DNA of 64,000 nt from Ceratothoa steindachneri (taxonomy: Eukaryota; Arthropoda; Malacostraca; Isopoda; Cymothoidae). The position numbers and the translations under genes are program-made. How positions within the stretch are numbered: position 1 is the first letter of the stretch; every line of letters begins with the position of its first letter. Below, piece after piece: positions 44,261 to 57,685 of this stretch. Location: the NCBI GenBank assembly GCA_963969495.1, contig OZ018331.1, positions 154,612,684 through 154,676,683 of the forward strand, read 5' to 3'. Below the pieces are notes generated by a model, which saw only the letters and a list, made by a program, of their open reading frames with translations, did not search any database and was not told the DNA's origin.

Positions 44261-47200
44261 ATTCTCAATAAGGCAGTAGTTCTTCCTTTCTTTCTTAAAC
44301 TATGAGTGCTTCTCCTTTTGTATCAGGAGGATATCTTTGTTAAAAGATCAATCTAAAGTATAATCTCTCTATTTATAAAATGGAAATTAAATAAAGTACT
44401 ATCTCTTTAATATGTTATAAAAAAGTACAATCTCCTATAAAAAGAAATGTATTTTAAACAATTTTTATACAAAAAATCAAACACAAATCATATCTATACC
44501 TACAGCCTAGTCTATCTCCACCTCCCCCTTTCTAGTGAAACACTCGCACTCCTCTATCATAAACATGGAAGAGTAGGGTAAAAGGAGACTAAGGCAAAGT
44601 GGTGAAAAATCCAGTGGACAAATTGGGAAGAATAGCTCCCACATATACTCCCCATTCACCACATTGTGTTACCTTGTACTCCCCAAAACCTAGGGAGGGC
44701 AAGGCCACGCTATCCCCATGTGCAGTCCCACTATTCTTATCACTTGTCACTATAGTTATCAGAAAAAAGGAAGAGGACTCAAGGAAAGTAGATAATATGA
44801 CTTCTAAATGACTTGGGAGATTAAGAGAAAAGTCTCCATAGGATAAAAAATTCCAGAAAATTATCATTTACACAATCAGTCCTAGTTTGGTATTGATGGG
44901 CTTTGCCAACCCGGCCCGCCATTCAGATGACATAGTCCTGGAGCTTTAACCATAATGGATGGTGCCGGCATAGCCACTTTATATGTGTACTGGAAGAAGG
45001 TGAGCAGAGTCAATAGGCCAGGACAACCCATACATAATACTTGCCCTAGCCGGTGGACTTTCAGCCCTTATAACAGGTAGGGACCTTACAGTATACATTG
45101 ACACTTTACTAAGACTCACAAGAGGACAAAAGTGAGCTGGGGAACCAGAACCTCTGTGGGTAGAAGACTAAGTTTGGTAAAGGGTAGGAGGGTATGTAAT
45201 AAAGAGAAGTAGAGATACATGAGTCCACTAACGAGTAGGTTGGGTAATCACCTACTATTATCATACCCTGGTATGCTAGGTGATCACAGGATGGCAGTCC
45301 ACCAAGGCACCAAGGCTACCAGGCTGAACTCTGTCCAGGTAATAATAATAATAATAATAATATCCAGTTATAGTAATACAAAATAATAATAATATATAAT
45401 GATAAATACTAATATATAATCCTAATAAATAATATAAAAATATTAAATAATAGTAATACTAAAAATTAAATACTAATAAATAATAAGAATAATGAAAATA
45501 ACAATAATAATGCTAATAATATTAATGAATAATACTAATAATAATTAGGCAAAGTAGTGCTGAGGGGGGTAGAGGGGAAAGGTCATCAACAACTTTCCCA
45601 ACTCAATCAGAATCAATGTCAACCCTGTGTCAGGGCTTCACTAATTTGCACTCAGGAAGGGAGAATGCGCAGCTCCTCCAGGTACTAAGTGTAACATGCT
45701 ACCCCCATGCAGGCTTTAGTCCTATCTAAGCCAAATTCTTGTAAAAAATACATCTTTAATAAAAAAATATTATTCACTTCCAACATCTTTCTGAGCACTG
45801 AGCCTATCCCACATATAACTACTGTTTCATATATTTTATGAGAAAGAAAAACATAATTCCTTCTTCTTACACAATCTTTCCAAAGATGAATGAAAAGTAA
45901 ATACATACCCCAAAATAATGAGTTAATAGTATATGCTTCAACCATACCAATTTTGGCTTTTTCTTGAGGGCTTAACTGTAAATAAATAAAAAATAGGTAG
46001 TAGAAAAATTAAGTGAAATTTCATTTGTTCTAATTAAAATATAGATTCTACTAGTAAGTTATATCATTAGTTTCTTGCGTCTAAAATCAGAATTAGTTTT
46101 TTTAATACTGGAGAGACCTATAGGCAAGAGATGCCCAAATCAAGTTCAGACTTAAAAAAAAAAAATCCTGCCAGCATAAATAATTTTATATATTATTTGC
46201 AAATTACCACCAATAACTTTGGTTCAATTTCATGGTTCATGGTTGAATAAACCGTACAAGTATTAAACAGGTATTGGAAACTTGGCATCAGAAGATAGTG
46301 ATGCACACACTTATCAGTTGGCCTTGAAATGTGGTAGTGTTGTGATGACTTAAATCATAGCTGCCTCTCATGAAAAATGACACGTTCCATAATATCATGT
46401 TATATATCAAAATGTTGCCTGCTCAATATTGTTATAGAGGGATGTAACTTTAATATTATATAAGCAGATATGTATTATAAATAGCTTATTATCAATTATA
46501 AACACAAATTTATGGAATGGCAGGAAATCATACTGGTTGACAGTTGAATGACTCATAGTTGCCATATAAGTAATGTTTTGTGTTTTACTGATCTTTCTAT
46601 GGTTTGAAGTGGCATTTCAGTTCAATATTATTAGAAATAAAAGCTAAAATTGAGTAAAAACAGAAGATATAATTCCTCATTGATGCCAGTATTTATAAGC
46701 CATACTTATAGACATGTTTATTTCTTTCCATATTTCATCAGTTATTCTTCTTACACATACACTGATGCTTATATAATACCTGAATGTGAAATATTTTGTA
46801 ATGGTGGGGTTTTATCACTGATCTGCACTCAATAAGATTCTTTTTATTTCTCAGTGGGGACCTACTAATTAATATGGGATTTGAATCACTGTAACTACCA
46901 TGTATACAGTCACCAGCAAGGCGACCCAAATTGTGACTCACAATGTAGTTTCACTTCAATAAACTCAGAAGCAGTGTTTCCACTTGACTAAGCTGAAACC
47001 TCTAGAAATTTTATTTATATATATATATATATAAAAGATATTGGAGCTGGAATGTATTTTAGTGAGGTGTCAAAGGGGTTATTGATGGCTGTGAGGATTG
47101 TGCCCTTCACGCACAATCCTGTTTTGTTGTGTGGGTAAGAAGATAGTGTTGGAGTAATGTGTCATTAGGATGTTGCAGTGTTGCTTTGATGAGGCTATTT

Positions 47201-47514
47201 TATTGTTCCTGGTGATCCGTGATTCATGAGTGGGGGGTTGAGTTTTCTTTATGGTTTAACATGACATAATTAAATGGATGAGAAAAGCTACAAGAGCCTA
47301 TCAGAGGTCATCTGAGTCAACCACAAACCATAAACTGCATCTACACGATTGTGTCAACTTAAAAAGGCATCACCATAGTGGCTTGTTGAAAGCTAAATCA
47401 TGCAGCTATTACTTACAAAGTAATCACCATCATGGTTTGTCAAAACTGCTTTAAAAGCATCACCATCATGGTTTGTCAAAAAGGGTTGATGTGTGTGTGC
47501 GCAGGAATGTGCAA
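44261..47514. other. AT-rich non-coding DNA with an AAT-rich tract
   Basis: No ORF with coding character. A degenerate (AAT)n tract spans about 45,340-45,545, and a short (TA)n lies near 47,016-47,032. A GC-richer segment at about 44,890-45,060 has no relation to other parts of the window. Short direct repeats (catcatggtttgtc) occur at about 47,430 and 47,465. Confidence 0.55.
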
Positions 47515-49627
47515 ACTACTAAAATAAAAAAAATAAAAACCCAACTAGTTAAATAAAGGGGAGAAGGCTGGCCTCCCCCAAAAAGTCTATAAGTCCACCA
47601 GTCAATGTGCACAAACTCGTCCCGAGTACAAGGGACAGGTGGTAGCAACCATGCCCATCCCGGTACCTGGACAGGTAACGTGCGCAGAGATTGCCCAGAC
47701 TGGGACATTCAACAAGAATGTGCCGAACAGTCTGGGGGACGACACAGTCGTCACAATAGGGCGCTGGCGAGCCCTCCATCAAATGGCGATGCGTCACACG
47801 AGTGTGCCCGATTCGGAGACGGCAGAAAGCGACCTGAAGCCGTCGCGGCATTGGGGGCTAGGTCTATGGAAACAGTCGCGGCGCAATGGCACGCAACTTT
47901 AAGTTCCCTTCGACCGTCTCCCATCTTCTTTGCCAAGCAGTCCGAAGAGCTGCCCGTATTCCTGCCATGTAGTCGGTGTGAGGAAGAGCGAAACGCTGGT
48001 CCGGTCGCAGAACCTCGCAGGCTCTTTGCGCCCTCATTCCCCACAATTCCTACATGTTCAGGAACCCAGCAAGAGATAATCTCGACATCCACCCGGCTCG
48101 CCAAAACCGTGGCGTGACGGATATCGCAAACCAGGGGATGCCTAGATTCCAATGCCCCGAGAGCCCTCAGGGCGCTTTGTGAATCGCTATAGATCACAAT
48201 CCGGTCTCCGAACCGGGCACGTCGCGTAATCGCCTGAACGGAGCGGAGAATATCCATGGCGCGGGTACAAGAGACCCTAAGGCTGTGCTTATGAGCCTCC
48301 TAAGTGAGGCATCGGTCAAATACAAGACCAAGAAAACGGTGCGATTCAACTACTCCCAGGCGGACCCCATTAAGAAACAAATCTGGGTCGGGGTGGCGGC
48401 AGAAGTCCACCACCTTAGTCTTAGCCAAGGAAAACCGAAACTTGTGCGCTTCGGCATAGTGAGAGACGAGGTTCAATACCTATTGGAGTCGATGCTCGAG
48501 TTGGCATCTAGGCTGCGCCAAAAGAGTTCGAAAGGTCGTCCGCGTAGAGCGTAGCGAGAACATCTTCCGGCAAACACCGAGGTTTATGCCGTTGATGCTC
48601 ACGGCAAAGAGTGCGACACTTCTCTGCCAGACACCCTCTTCCTGTTCTAATGTGCCGGAGAGGGCTCCCCCCACCCGTACGCGGAATCGACGATCTCGCA
48701 AAAATTCAGATATAAACATTGGGAGGCGTCCCCTGGCCACCATCGTGTGGAGAGTCTCCATGATACCAGATCGAAAAACACCGTGGCTTAGTGCTCTCTA
48801 CGAAGGAAGGCCTCGCAGACAGCATTTTCCAGTCGGAGCAGAGCATCCGACGTGGAGTGGAACTTGCGGAAGCCGCACTGTGCAGAAGACAGATGGCCTC
48901 CGCTGTCCAGGAAAAAGGCTAATCTAACATTTATCAATTTCTCCATCAACTTGCACACGCAAGAGGATAGAGAGATTAGGCGGAAACCGGCCGGAGTAGA
49001 GTGATCTCTCCCCGGTTTGCGAAAGGCGAGCACAGTAGCGATTCACCAGGAATCCGGGAGGAGACCCTACACCAAGACCATGTTGAAAAAATCTAACAGA
49101 AAGGCCATGCCTCGCTCATCCAGGTGTCGAAGCATGTCGTACGGGACATCGTTCGAACCATGGGCGGTGTCCGCGCACGAATCAAGAGCGGAACGCAACT
49201 CACACACACAGTAAACCTGTCGTTGAAGGGTTCTCCGCCTCTGGAGGTAAAGTCCAGTCGGCGTTCTTCCGCGACATCACGATGTGTATTGAATGCTGGC
49301 GGAGCAGCAGCCTGGCTAGAGAATGCGGAGAAAGCGGTCGCGAAGGATTCCGCCACGGATTCGGGGTCCAAGATTGCGGTCCCATTCTCCTGGAGAACGG
49401 AAGGGGGGGTTCTGGTGAGAACTTACCCCGAATCCTTTTGACTCGCCTCCACACCTCTGCTAGAGGGGTCTTCCCGTTAAGTGAAGACACGTATGCCCGC
49501 CAAGAAGAGCGGCAAGCGAGCTTCTAAATATACCGGAACCTACCCCTAGCCCGACGAAATTCACTGACAGTGAAATCGTTCGGACGGCGCTTATAGCGCA
49601 TGTAGGCATAACGCTTCTGTTTGAGGG

Positions 49628-49662
49628 GGCAGTCGCCAGATAGCCCCTTAAAAAAAAAAAAA
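49628..49662 (+). mobile_element. 35-bp I-like 3'-end insertion in N8
   Basis: The piece is the last ~20 bases of the older 3' variant (gtcgccagatagcccctt) plus a 13-base A tail, in the + orientation. TTCTGTTTGAGGG stands on both sides (49,615-49,627 and 49,663-49,675). It is an extremely 5'-truncated retrotransposition event. Confidence 0.9.
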
Positions 49663-50557
49663 TTCTGTTTGAGGGCCATCTCACACTCGGCCGACCACCA
49701 CGGGAGTGGTCGGCGTGCAAAACGGCCAGACGTTCTGGGAATAGTAGTCAGGCCCGCGGCGATTCGGTTACCAGGAATGAACTCAACGGCTTCATTTAAC
49801 GATCTAAACTCCTCGAATGAGATAAAGAATTCAGTCATTTCCTGAAATGCAGGCCACCGCGCCCACGCCAAGCACCACCGAGGTGGGCTCTCCGGCAGCA
49901 GTTGCCCTGAAAATGATATTTGAATGGGAAAGTGATCACTACCATGGAGGTCATCAACCATCCCCCAATAAAAATCAGGCTGTGCATCCGAAGAGCACAG
50001 AGATCGATCAAGGCAAGAAAATGAAGCGGTTCTCGGGCAGTGATGCGTAAACTCATCCACATTTAGGACACCTATCTCAAGCTTTTCAATCAGATCGGCA
50101 AGGACTTGTCCCCTGGGATTTATTGAGTAATCCCCCCAGAGAGGATGTCTGCCATTCAGATCTCCAGGTAAGAGAAAGGGCCTCCGCAACCGTGCCACGA
50201 CGCGGCGGAAGTCCCCCGCGTTGAAGTCAGCTGACGGTGGAATGTAAGCAGAAATTATAGTATACTTCCTATCCAGGTGAAGCTGGATAGGAAGTATCTA
50301 AAGTGAAAAGAAGAACGGAGACATAATGCCGGGTGTAAACCACGCATCCCCCAGCCCGGCTCACATCTCGTGGTGGTGGGGTCGCAAAACCCTTATACCC
50401 CGGGAGGGCGGGCAGGGGGCACACGCCTAGCATGGTCTCCTGTAGAAAAATAGCTAACGGGGAACGGGACTAGACGAGCATCCGCAGCTCCTCCCAGTTG
50501 GCCCGAAATCCAAGGCAATTCCATTTAATAATAATAATGTCTTTTGTAATGCGCTCT

Positions 50558-52840
50558 TCATGGCCTGAGGCCCTCCAGGCCTAGTTCCGAGGAGAAACGG
50601 GGGGCCCTCTTCGAACAGAAGACCCTGGCGGGAATGGCCGTACACTTCCCGGAGGCAGAACCCCGGGCGCTGTTGGCCGGACAATGCGCTGTCGTCTTCG
50701 AGGATTTATTGGGGGAGGTTGGGCTCGCCATGAGTCTTTTCCTCCCTCCGCCTCGAAACCTCTTTTCGAGGATCCAGTCTCCGAGCCACTCAGCCCACCC
50801 TAGGCGTGGGCGAAGGAGCCGAAGGTCCTTTCTTGCTGTCCTCCTTTCGGAAACAGCTTTAACAACCCCTGAAGATGGCCAGGCGACCAACTTCAGGGGT
50901 GTTGCCTCCTGTGAGTCTAACGACTCGGTGGAGGCGAGTGGCCGTTTCGCCTTACGGGAAACGCTCACGCTGGGGAAAGGGGGGAGCCATGGTTTTAGCA
51001 GGGGCTGGGTGTGAACCATTTGTGCCGCCAGCTTTACCAGGGGAGCGCCCGGGTTGAGTAGAACCCGCAGAAGGGCTCCGAATGGGCGCGGAAACAACCG
51101 TGCTCGTTGGCCTGGATGGGCCAGGAGCAGAGGGTGTCTTTCTAACCATTGAGGCATAAGACATCCCAGGATGAGCCGGGCGCGCCAGGACCAAGTCCTT
51201 ATCCTCGCGGAATGAGAGTCGATCCTGGGCCTGAACAGCAAGGATTTCTTTCTCAAGGAGATATGCACCACGGGGTGCGGCTCTCCACAATTGACACACT
51301 TGGCCACACACGATTTGGACTTATCGTGTGCGGCCTTGGAGCAATTTATACATACTTCCGGTGACCCCGACTTTGCACATCTACATGAGCGATTCATATG
51401 GCCGAAGCGGTGACAGTAATAGCACCGCCGCGGCAGTGGAACGAATGCCTTCACGCGGTATACGTACCAACCGGCACGCACCAACTCAGGGAGCTTGTCA
51501 CAGTCGAACGTGATGAAGAGTGTAGGGTTGGGTCTCGAGACCCCTCCTGTTTTCTCATCACACGTTCGACCTTAACCGCCCCATGGTCGGCCAGCTCTAA
51601 GGTGATGTCCTCTATGGAGTAGTCAACGAGTTCCCTCGCATAAACTACTACTTTCACAAAGTTCATGTTAGAGTGAGGCATCACACTCACGAGGGTGCCA
51701 TCCGAAGTGTCCGAAGAGCACTTATCTTGGCTGCCTCGGCGGGATTCTCCGCATTCGCCAGAAGGCTCTCGTCCGAGAAACGCGTCACCTTCGGCTCTCT
51801 ACCAATTATACTAGCTAAAGCTCTCCTCTGATGGATTATGTTGCCCTTGGCCAACATGCTGCATCAGTGGAGCGAATAACGTGGACGTGTTTGAAGCCAG
51901 CGGGCCTGAAAACGCCAGGTAACCTCTGAATGAGGGGCCCCGATGTTATCGAGGCTCCGCCCTTTTGGTCTTAGTCGGGGGCTCCGCACCCAGGGGGGCA
52001 GAGGGGCCGGATGTGCCGATCTCGGCTTGGTCGCTTACCGAAGCAGCAGACCCATCCATCCCCACAGACCCTGCGGATGGAGAGGAGCCTCCCCCCCCCC
52101 ACTGAGTCTTTTTTCTGTTCTTTTTCTTTTTAGTAGAGGAGGGCGGGGAATGAACCCGCTTGTCCCCTCCGCCGGCAGGAGCCCCTAGGCCAGATGGACT
52201 GGCCTCAGCTAGGTCCTTCTCAGAAATGGAGAAGGTCCTGGCAGTCGTAGGGGCACCAGTCGGAGGAGATCCCTCCCCTCCTTGTACTGCCTTGGAAACC
52301 CTAACTGTTTGAGGAGGACCTTGCATGGGAGCGGATTCGGGTTCGGTGCTTGGCACCGAGCCCAGATTCCCTCCCATGGAAGGCCCTACCATCTGAGGTT
52401 GGGTTGCCTCAAGGACCATGTCTATCTCAGGGGACCCCTCAAGTTGGCCATCCCCTCCCCCTATGACATCACAGGTCCCATTGACAGCTGTCTCTAGTCA
52501 CGTCTGGGAAGGCACAGGCCTTGACCCCGGCAAGGTTTTATATTCTTGCCACAGGTCTTTGAAGGGAAGCAACTAAAGGGGCCTGGCTTCCTTCTCCTCC
52601 CTAAGGGGGTTTGCCCGACCAAGCCACTTTAATGGGGAGCGGTCGGTTATGGACCTCCTTGCTGGATTTCTTGGCTGTTCCCTTTGAAAGAAAAGGGGTG
52701 ACTGCAGTTGGGAAAAGGGAGGTGCCAGAAAGCACCTCCAGAGAAGGGGGTGAGGGGGAGTCTCCTACACCCGTAGGTGAAGGAGAGGAGTAAGCCTCCT
52801 CTCCGGTTAGAGAAATTTGGAGGGTCCCCTGCGCAAGCAC
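50558..52840 (-). pseudogene. N8 ORF1 and ORF2 junction
   Basis: ORF1 is broken into several frames (52,840-52,601, 52,419-51,946, 51,484-50,558). The ATG at about 52,861 is out of register with the body, as in N1 and N2. The ORF2 opening (codon TTG at 50,684) is conserved with N1, without ATG. Confidence 0.7.
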
Positions 52841-53000
52841 AGGGGAAGATGGCCTCCATTTTTTTCGTGGAGCTGCCCAAGGGCGGCTCTATCGATGGAA
52901 CAGGGGAAGTTGACAGTTGATTTTTTATTTGTTTATAATTGGGCATGGTGACCCTATATTTTAAACGGGAAGCAATCGCTCATCACCCCTCGCATTAGCC

Positions 53001-53689
53001 CCTCAGCATGAACAATGTTGGGAGCTGTAAAGCCATTGGATTTCCCAAATAGCTTTTTGACCCTCTTCCAGATTTTGTCTACAGGGGTCTGCCAACATAT
53101 CAATGCGATGTAACCATCCAACCATGTCTTTCAAGCTCAGTGAAGGGTGCATCGCCATGCTGCTCTTGCTTGGTTACGAGCAAGTTTCTTTACCATTGTG
53201 GGGCACCGATGGTAACGTCAGCAAGCCTGTTTACATTCAGTGACAACTCTCGAGCATTCAGCAGACTACCAGGGCAATTGTGGTCCACAAGCAGTTGAGC
53301 CGGAGAGCAGTATGGAGGAATTAGCTGCATGATTGACATGGGCTAGAAGATCCTCAATAGCCACTTCAATATCTTCATGAGGGAAGGACCCATCATGGCT
53401 CGAGAGGTGCCTGAACTTAGGCCAGTTTACTTTTTTTCTATTCCATCTTTTGCTAGGTGGTGGAGGAGGACTACCTGTACATGGTGTTATTACAATGGGG
53501 AAGTGATCACTGCCTTGCAAGTCAGGATCCACTGCTCAGTCAAAATCAGCTCTACAGCTTGGTGAACAGAGAGACAAGTCCACACATGTAAAGCTGTTCA
53601 TCTGGATGTGAAATGATGTGTGGCTGCCATCATTAGTGCCCAGAAATCTCTTAATCATATTTTCTCTAGGGTTGTTATCATGATCCCCC
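53001..53689 (-). pseudogene. J1: second non-LTR family, endonuclease C-terminus and linker
   Basis: The minus strand shows DPDLQGSDHFPIVI (endonuclease end), NWPKFRHL and a linker to RT (around 53,180-53,020). Similar organisation to N1 ORF2 but little sequence identity, so another I/Jockey-type family. Its upstream part lies at 63,467-64,000, on the other side of G2. Stops and shifts make it inactive. Confidence 0.7.
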
Positions 53690-54648
53690 TGTGGTAGGTC
53701 CATTTTTGTTTGCCTCAGAGCTCACCAGTGCCCAATCTAATGCTCACCTTTTGTTTCAGGTTTTGGTGAAGGGGGGAAGACAAAGCTGCCTGGAAGCAGT
53801 GTGGGTTCCCCATCTTTTGCTGAGGTCGGACGTTTCTCCCCCCATCCAGGCGAAATATATAAGAAAAGGTTTTTGAGGATTGATTGAAAGCGGCCATTAT
53901 AGTGAATGCATGAAAATAAGTGGAACTGGATGTAAAGCCAGGTATGATATGAGTGAGGGATGGGGAAACACATAATACCTTGAAAGAAGAAACAGGGATC
54001 TAATTATGTTCCCCTTTTTCAGCTCCTTTGGTCCCGCTGCTCTTGTCTGTGAGTGAGGAGAAGGAAGAAGTCGAGCGCTAAGCCATCGGTGTGGCACAAT
54101 TAAGGGGCCACAGCCAACTGTCCCCTTCGTTCCCCTTGAGAGAGAGAGAGAGAGGGAGAGACCAACTGCCCAAGTGCAGTTTCTTCCCCGCCCCAAACTC
54201 AGGGAGAGCGAGTGAACCGTCCCATAACATGCAAGAAAATGCCCCAGGGCAACATTATTGACTATTAAATTAACTGAGCCGGCTCAATTGGGGGTTTTGT
54301 GGTGGCCACAAGTGTTGGAAAGAGAGAGGTGGAGGAAACCATTGGTGCTTTCGCAAACCAATAGTGGTTTTTGGTAACAAAAGATATTTATTGTATATTG
54401 ATCTTTATTGATATATATTGAGTGAAGTTGGAGTTGAAGCATCTATTTGTATATATTTTGTGTTATGCGTTTTTCTTATATATTTGTACTGTTGGGTAAT
54501 TAATTGTATTGGGTGGTGGATAAATATATGTTATTTTAATAAAAGAAAATAGGTATCCATGTATTTTGTCTCCTTCCGATCTGACAGGCGTCTCACGAGT
54601 GAGTGAATGGATCTTGTGGTGGGTGGTTTCTGGGACCAGCAAGCTACA
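53690..54648 (+). repeat. G2 5' LTR
   Basis: 959 bp. A TATA-like AAATATATAAG lies near 53,853 and AATAAAAGAAAA near 54,538. From 54,020 to 54,630 it is identical to 62,839-63,449, while the first 330 bp differ at many positions. Confidence 0.9.
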
Positions 54649-54675
54649 TAGCTCGGCATCCGAATAGGGATGTCT
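54649..54675 (+). other. G2 primer-binding site
   Basis: GGCATCCGAATAGGGATG, a few bases after the LTR, resembles the G1 site and a tRNA-Lys-type primer site with three or four changes. Confidence 0.45.
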
Positions 54676-54738
54676 GTTGGATTTGGGGGAGACCTGGGAC
54701 ACTTTTGTTCATTTCTTCCCCCCCCCTAATAAAATAAA

Positions 54739-55900
54739 ATGGAGAGTGAAGGGTATGAAAGGTTGGAATTGAAGTTGAAGCGAATGCAGGATGTGTGGCA
54801 TCAGAAAGACAGTGAAAATGCACAGCTGAGAGAAAAATGACTGTTTGAAAAGGAAAATGAGAGAAATGGAAGTTAGGATGGAAGAGAGAATCAGGGATGG
54901 AGAAAGTCGGATTGAGGAGAAGATGTCAGCGCAACTGGAAATGAAAATGGAGAATTGGGCTAGGTTGAGAGAAGAGAAAATTAGTGTGAAAGTGGCCTCT
55001 ACTCCAGTAGCAGGAGCAGTCAGGAGGAAGGAAAGGTCAGAAAAGGAAATAGTAACATCGGATATAGAAGAGCCAAAGGTCAGAAAGAAGGGAAAGAAGA
55101 CCTATAAGAAGCAACAGAGAGACAAAGTGAAGAGAGTGAAAATGGAAATGAGGTGGAAGTGCACAAAAGCGTTTTAGTAAGAGAGGTCCCGAAGGTCAGC
55201 AAGTTTAGTGTGTATGGGCCAAAGGATGCAAAGGAATTTTTTTAAGGAATATGAAAGTTATTGAAAGGAAAGTTTGGAGAGAATAGTCGCTTCTGGGTGA
55301 AAGAATTAAGTGAATTTTTGGAAGATAGATTGCATGATTTTTACAAGACTATTGTTAGCGTGGGTGAGCCTAGGTACAAGGTGGTGAAGGAGCTTATTAT
55401 AAATCAGGTGAAGAGAGTGAAAGCTGGCGTGAAATATCGGAAGACGAATGAGTTTGAGGAAGCGAAAATGGGGAAGAGTGCAAGAATTGATTTGTATGCT
55501 CATAGGCTCGAGACTTTAGTGAAGAAGTTTGGCGATGATGCTATAAATGAGAATAAGGAGTTAATGAGAAAGTTCTTGAGTACAGTCCTGAGCGATGTTT
55601 CTGAATATGTGAATGCGAGAAGGAAGAAAATGTGATGAGCCAGGAAGAGATTGTTGTGGGAGGACATTTTGGAGATTGTAGAAGATTGCGAGTTTGAAGG
55701 GTATGGCAGAGGCAAAGCAACTGTGTATGTTGGGGGAAGGAAACGTAAAAGTAGTGTGCCTGAGTTCCGATCGTACAAAGAGGCATTAGTATCCAACCCA
55801 GTGGAGGTCATGGCCAAGTTCTTAGATGAGTACTATGGCCAAGAAAGAGGCAGAATGAAAGATTTATATGGGTCGAGAGCAGGTCCAGAGTCGAAGTGCT
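54739..55900 (+). pseudogene. G2 Gag: coiled coil and capsid
   Basis: An ATG at 54,739 opens a short frame (MESEGYERLELKLKRMQ). The coiled-coil part continues in another frame at 54,845-55,177 with a Lys-rich end. The capsid part is 55,190-55,635 (RFWVKELSEFLEDRL, YAHRLETLVKKFGDDAINE) and continues to about 55,900. It matches G1 Gag in order and motifs. Stops and shifts separate the pieces. Confidence 0.8.
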
Positions 55901-56024
55901 AGTGCAGTGAGAGGCAAGGGTAGTAGATGTATGACTGGTACTGGGAGGAGCTTTACAAGTAGCAATCGTATGAATGAAGGGAATTGGAATGTAGGTAGAG
56001 TGGAAGGATGTATGAATGACCAAG

Positions 56025-56320
56025 TGAGGTGTTGAGTGTAATAAGGTTGGCCATGTGAAAGCAGAATGTCACCTTGTAGCAAGGACCTGTTTTGGTTGTG
56101 GTCAATCAGGCCACCTTATCAAGGATTGCCTGAATGTCTGAATGATCAGGTGCTTTCAGTGTGGGAAGATGGGTCATTTTGCTCATAACTGTGGTAAAGG
56201 GAAAAGAGTGAATAAAACGGGAATGGAGTATGTGGAAATTGTGGACAGACAGGACATTATGCGAGAATGTGTGAGAAGTGTGGTGTAGTTGGTCACCTGA
56301 CAAGGTTGTATCAAACTGTA
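56025..56320 (+). pseudogene. G2 Gag: five-knuckle region
   Basis: Five consecutive knuckles can be read across shifts: one ending CNKVGHVKAEC, then CFGCGQSGHLIKDC, CFQCGKMGHFAHNC, a fourth with NCGQTGHYARMC, and a last with KCGVVGH whose final Cys is Tyr. The number and spacing equal G1. Confidence 0.75.
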
Positions 56321-56539
56321 GAGATCAGAGAAGACCAGTGGGGGAAATGAAAGAACGAATCTTCTGACTGCTGGGAAAAAAGCAAAGCAGGAAAATTGAG
56401 AAGTGAGAGGGTCCTTCCTGAGGAACCCTCTAGTGTGTGAGTATTGAGTGTGATGAATGTGAGAGGGATTTTTGAGACGTGGAGAGAATTGGGGTGAGAG
56501 AGAATAAATGTATGTGCGTGATAGTTAAATGTGGAGGGT

Positions 56540-56835
56540 GAGAGATGCTTGCATTGATAGATACTGGTTGTCAGGTGAATGTGGTATTTCAAGAAGCATT
56601 TGAATGCATGAATGTTAATGGAACTTATGAAAGTGGCTGTAGTTTGGCTGGATTGGGAAAGAAAGAGGTGCCAATTAGCGCCAGATTTAAGGAGTGTTAG
56701 TTGGTACTGTCCAAATGAGAGAAGATGAGTTTTGTGTGGTGGATGGTGCGAATAAGAAGTATGATATGCTGTTGGGGTATAAGTTTCTGAAAAATAATGG
56801 TATTGTGATAGATCCGCAGCAGGGGATGATAGAGT
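56540..56835 (+). pseudogene. G2 first aspartic protease (PR1)
   Basis: MLALIDTGCQVNVVF with the catalytic Asp at 56,560-56,562, then LAGLGKKEVPI, then MLLGYKFLKNNGIVI. It lies in the usual place between Gag and RT, and a frameshift lies near 56,695. Confidence 0.82.
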
Positions 56836-57685
56836 GCAAGAGGAATGGAAGTTTGAAGTGCCAATGGTATGTAAATCAGGATGGAAGGGTAAAACTGAAT
56901 TTGATGAAGGAATTGGGAAGTGTTTGCTATAGAGAATGTACCACTGAAAAGGGATGGAGTGTCTAGTGTGATGATTAGATGGAGTCCATGTATAAGGATA
57001 AGTGAGGACGATGAGAATACGTTTGTTTTGGACGGTGATAGTGTGAAATATCAAGTACGAAGAGTTGCTCATATTTTTGATGGCGTGATTGATCTGAAGA
57101 ATCCGAGTTTGTGTGCAGGTGTTACCTTGTTTACGAAAGAAAAGCTTGAGAGGAATATGTGCTAGGGATAAGTTGGGTACATTAAGTACAGTGGTAAATG
57201 TTGAAAAGGATGTCTTTGTGGCGAATGCGAGTATGTTTTCTGAGAGCGTGCCATCGGAAGATTGGAAGTATGAAGAGTTAGGTGCTAAAGTGAAATTGGG
57301 AGAAGAGCTGAGTGAATGTGAGAAGCAGAAGATTTTTTGGATTGTTATGGAATAGTAGAGGTGCCTTGAGCCAGGGAGATGAAGATTTCGGTAATTCTCG
57401 TTTACCGGAATTTAACATCATGTTGACAAATGACACCCTCATATACCAGAGGCCTCATTATTTCCCTCCCCCTGTTACTCAAGAGATAAAGAAGCAGTGT
57501 GAGGAGTTAGAGAAGATAGATGTGATTGAGGCAAGTGAGAGTGAGTGGAATAGCCAAGTTGTGCCTGTATGAAAGCCTGATGGAAGCTTGCGAATTTTTA
57601 TAGACTACCGAAAGGTGAATGAAAGAACATTGAAAGATAAGTTTCCTATGTGTGTGGTGTCTGAGTGTGTATATAGTATGCATGA
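56836..57685 (+). pseudogene. G2 PR1-RT linker and RT N-terminus
   Basis: The linker has YQVRRVAHIFDGV and DKLGTLSTV as in G1. RT starts near 57,430 (IYQRPHYFPPPV, SEWNSQVVPV, KPDGSLRIFIDYRKVNE). It is cut at 57,685 by a solo LTR. Stops at about 57,354 and 57,571. Confidence 0.78.

Larger units (their letters stand above)
47515..53000 (-). mobile_element. N8: I-like element with RNase H deletion, 5'-truncated
   Basis: The C-terminal knuckle and late RNase H are at 47,550-48,235. A deletion then joins the RNase H centre directly to the RT C-terminus at 48,236 (N1 positions 2981 to 3690 are missing). RT follows to about 49,100 with YVDD replaced by a changed ADDL region near 48,545. Linker and endonuclease are at 49,100-50,530 (HPLWGD and SDHFPI kept). 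ORF1 lies at 50,760-52,840 with the first knuckle (CYYCHRFGHMNRSC). A short unrelated insertion lies at about 50,530-50,573. The 5' UTR ends at about 53,000, short of the full start. Confidence 0.8.

Noticed and set aside
45340..45545. AAT-rich tract as a CRISPR-like or structured repeat array
   Set aside because: Units are degenerate, short and without spacers; it is an imperfect microsatellite.
54128..54160. GA-rich repeat in the G2 LTR as a separate regulatory array
   Set aside because: A short (GA)n run present identically in both LTRs; nothing beyond simple sequence.
56311..57072. 253-codon minus strand frame in G2
   Set aside because: Opposite strand of PR1 and the linker; no domain, biased composition.
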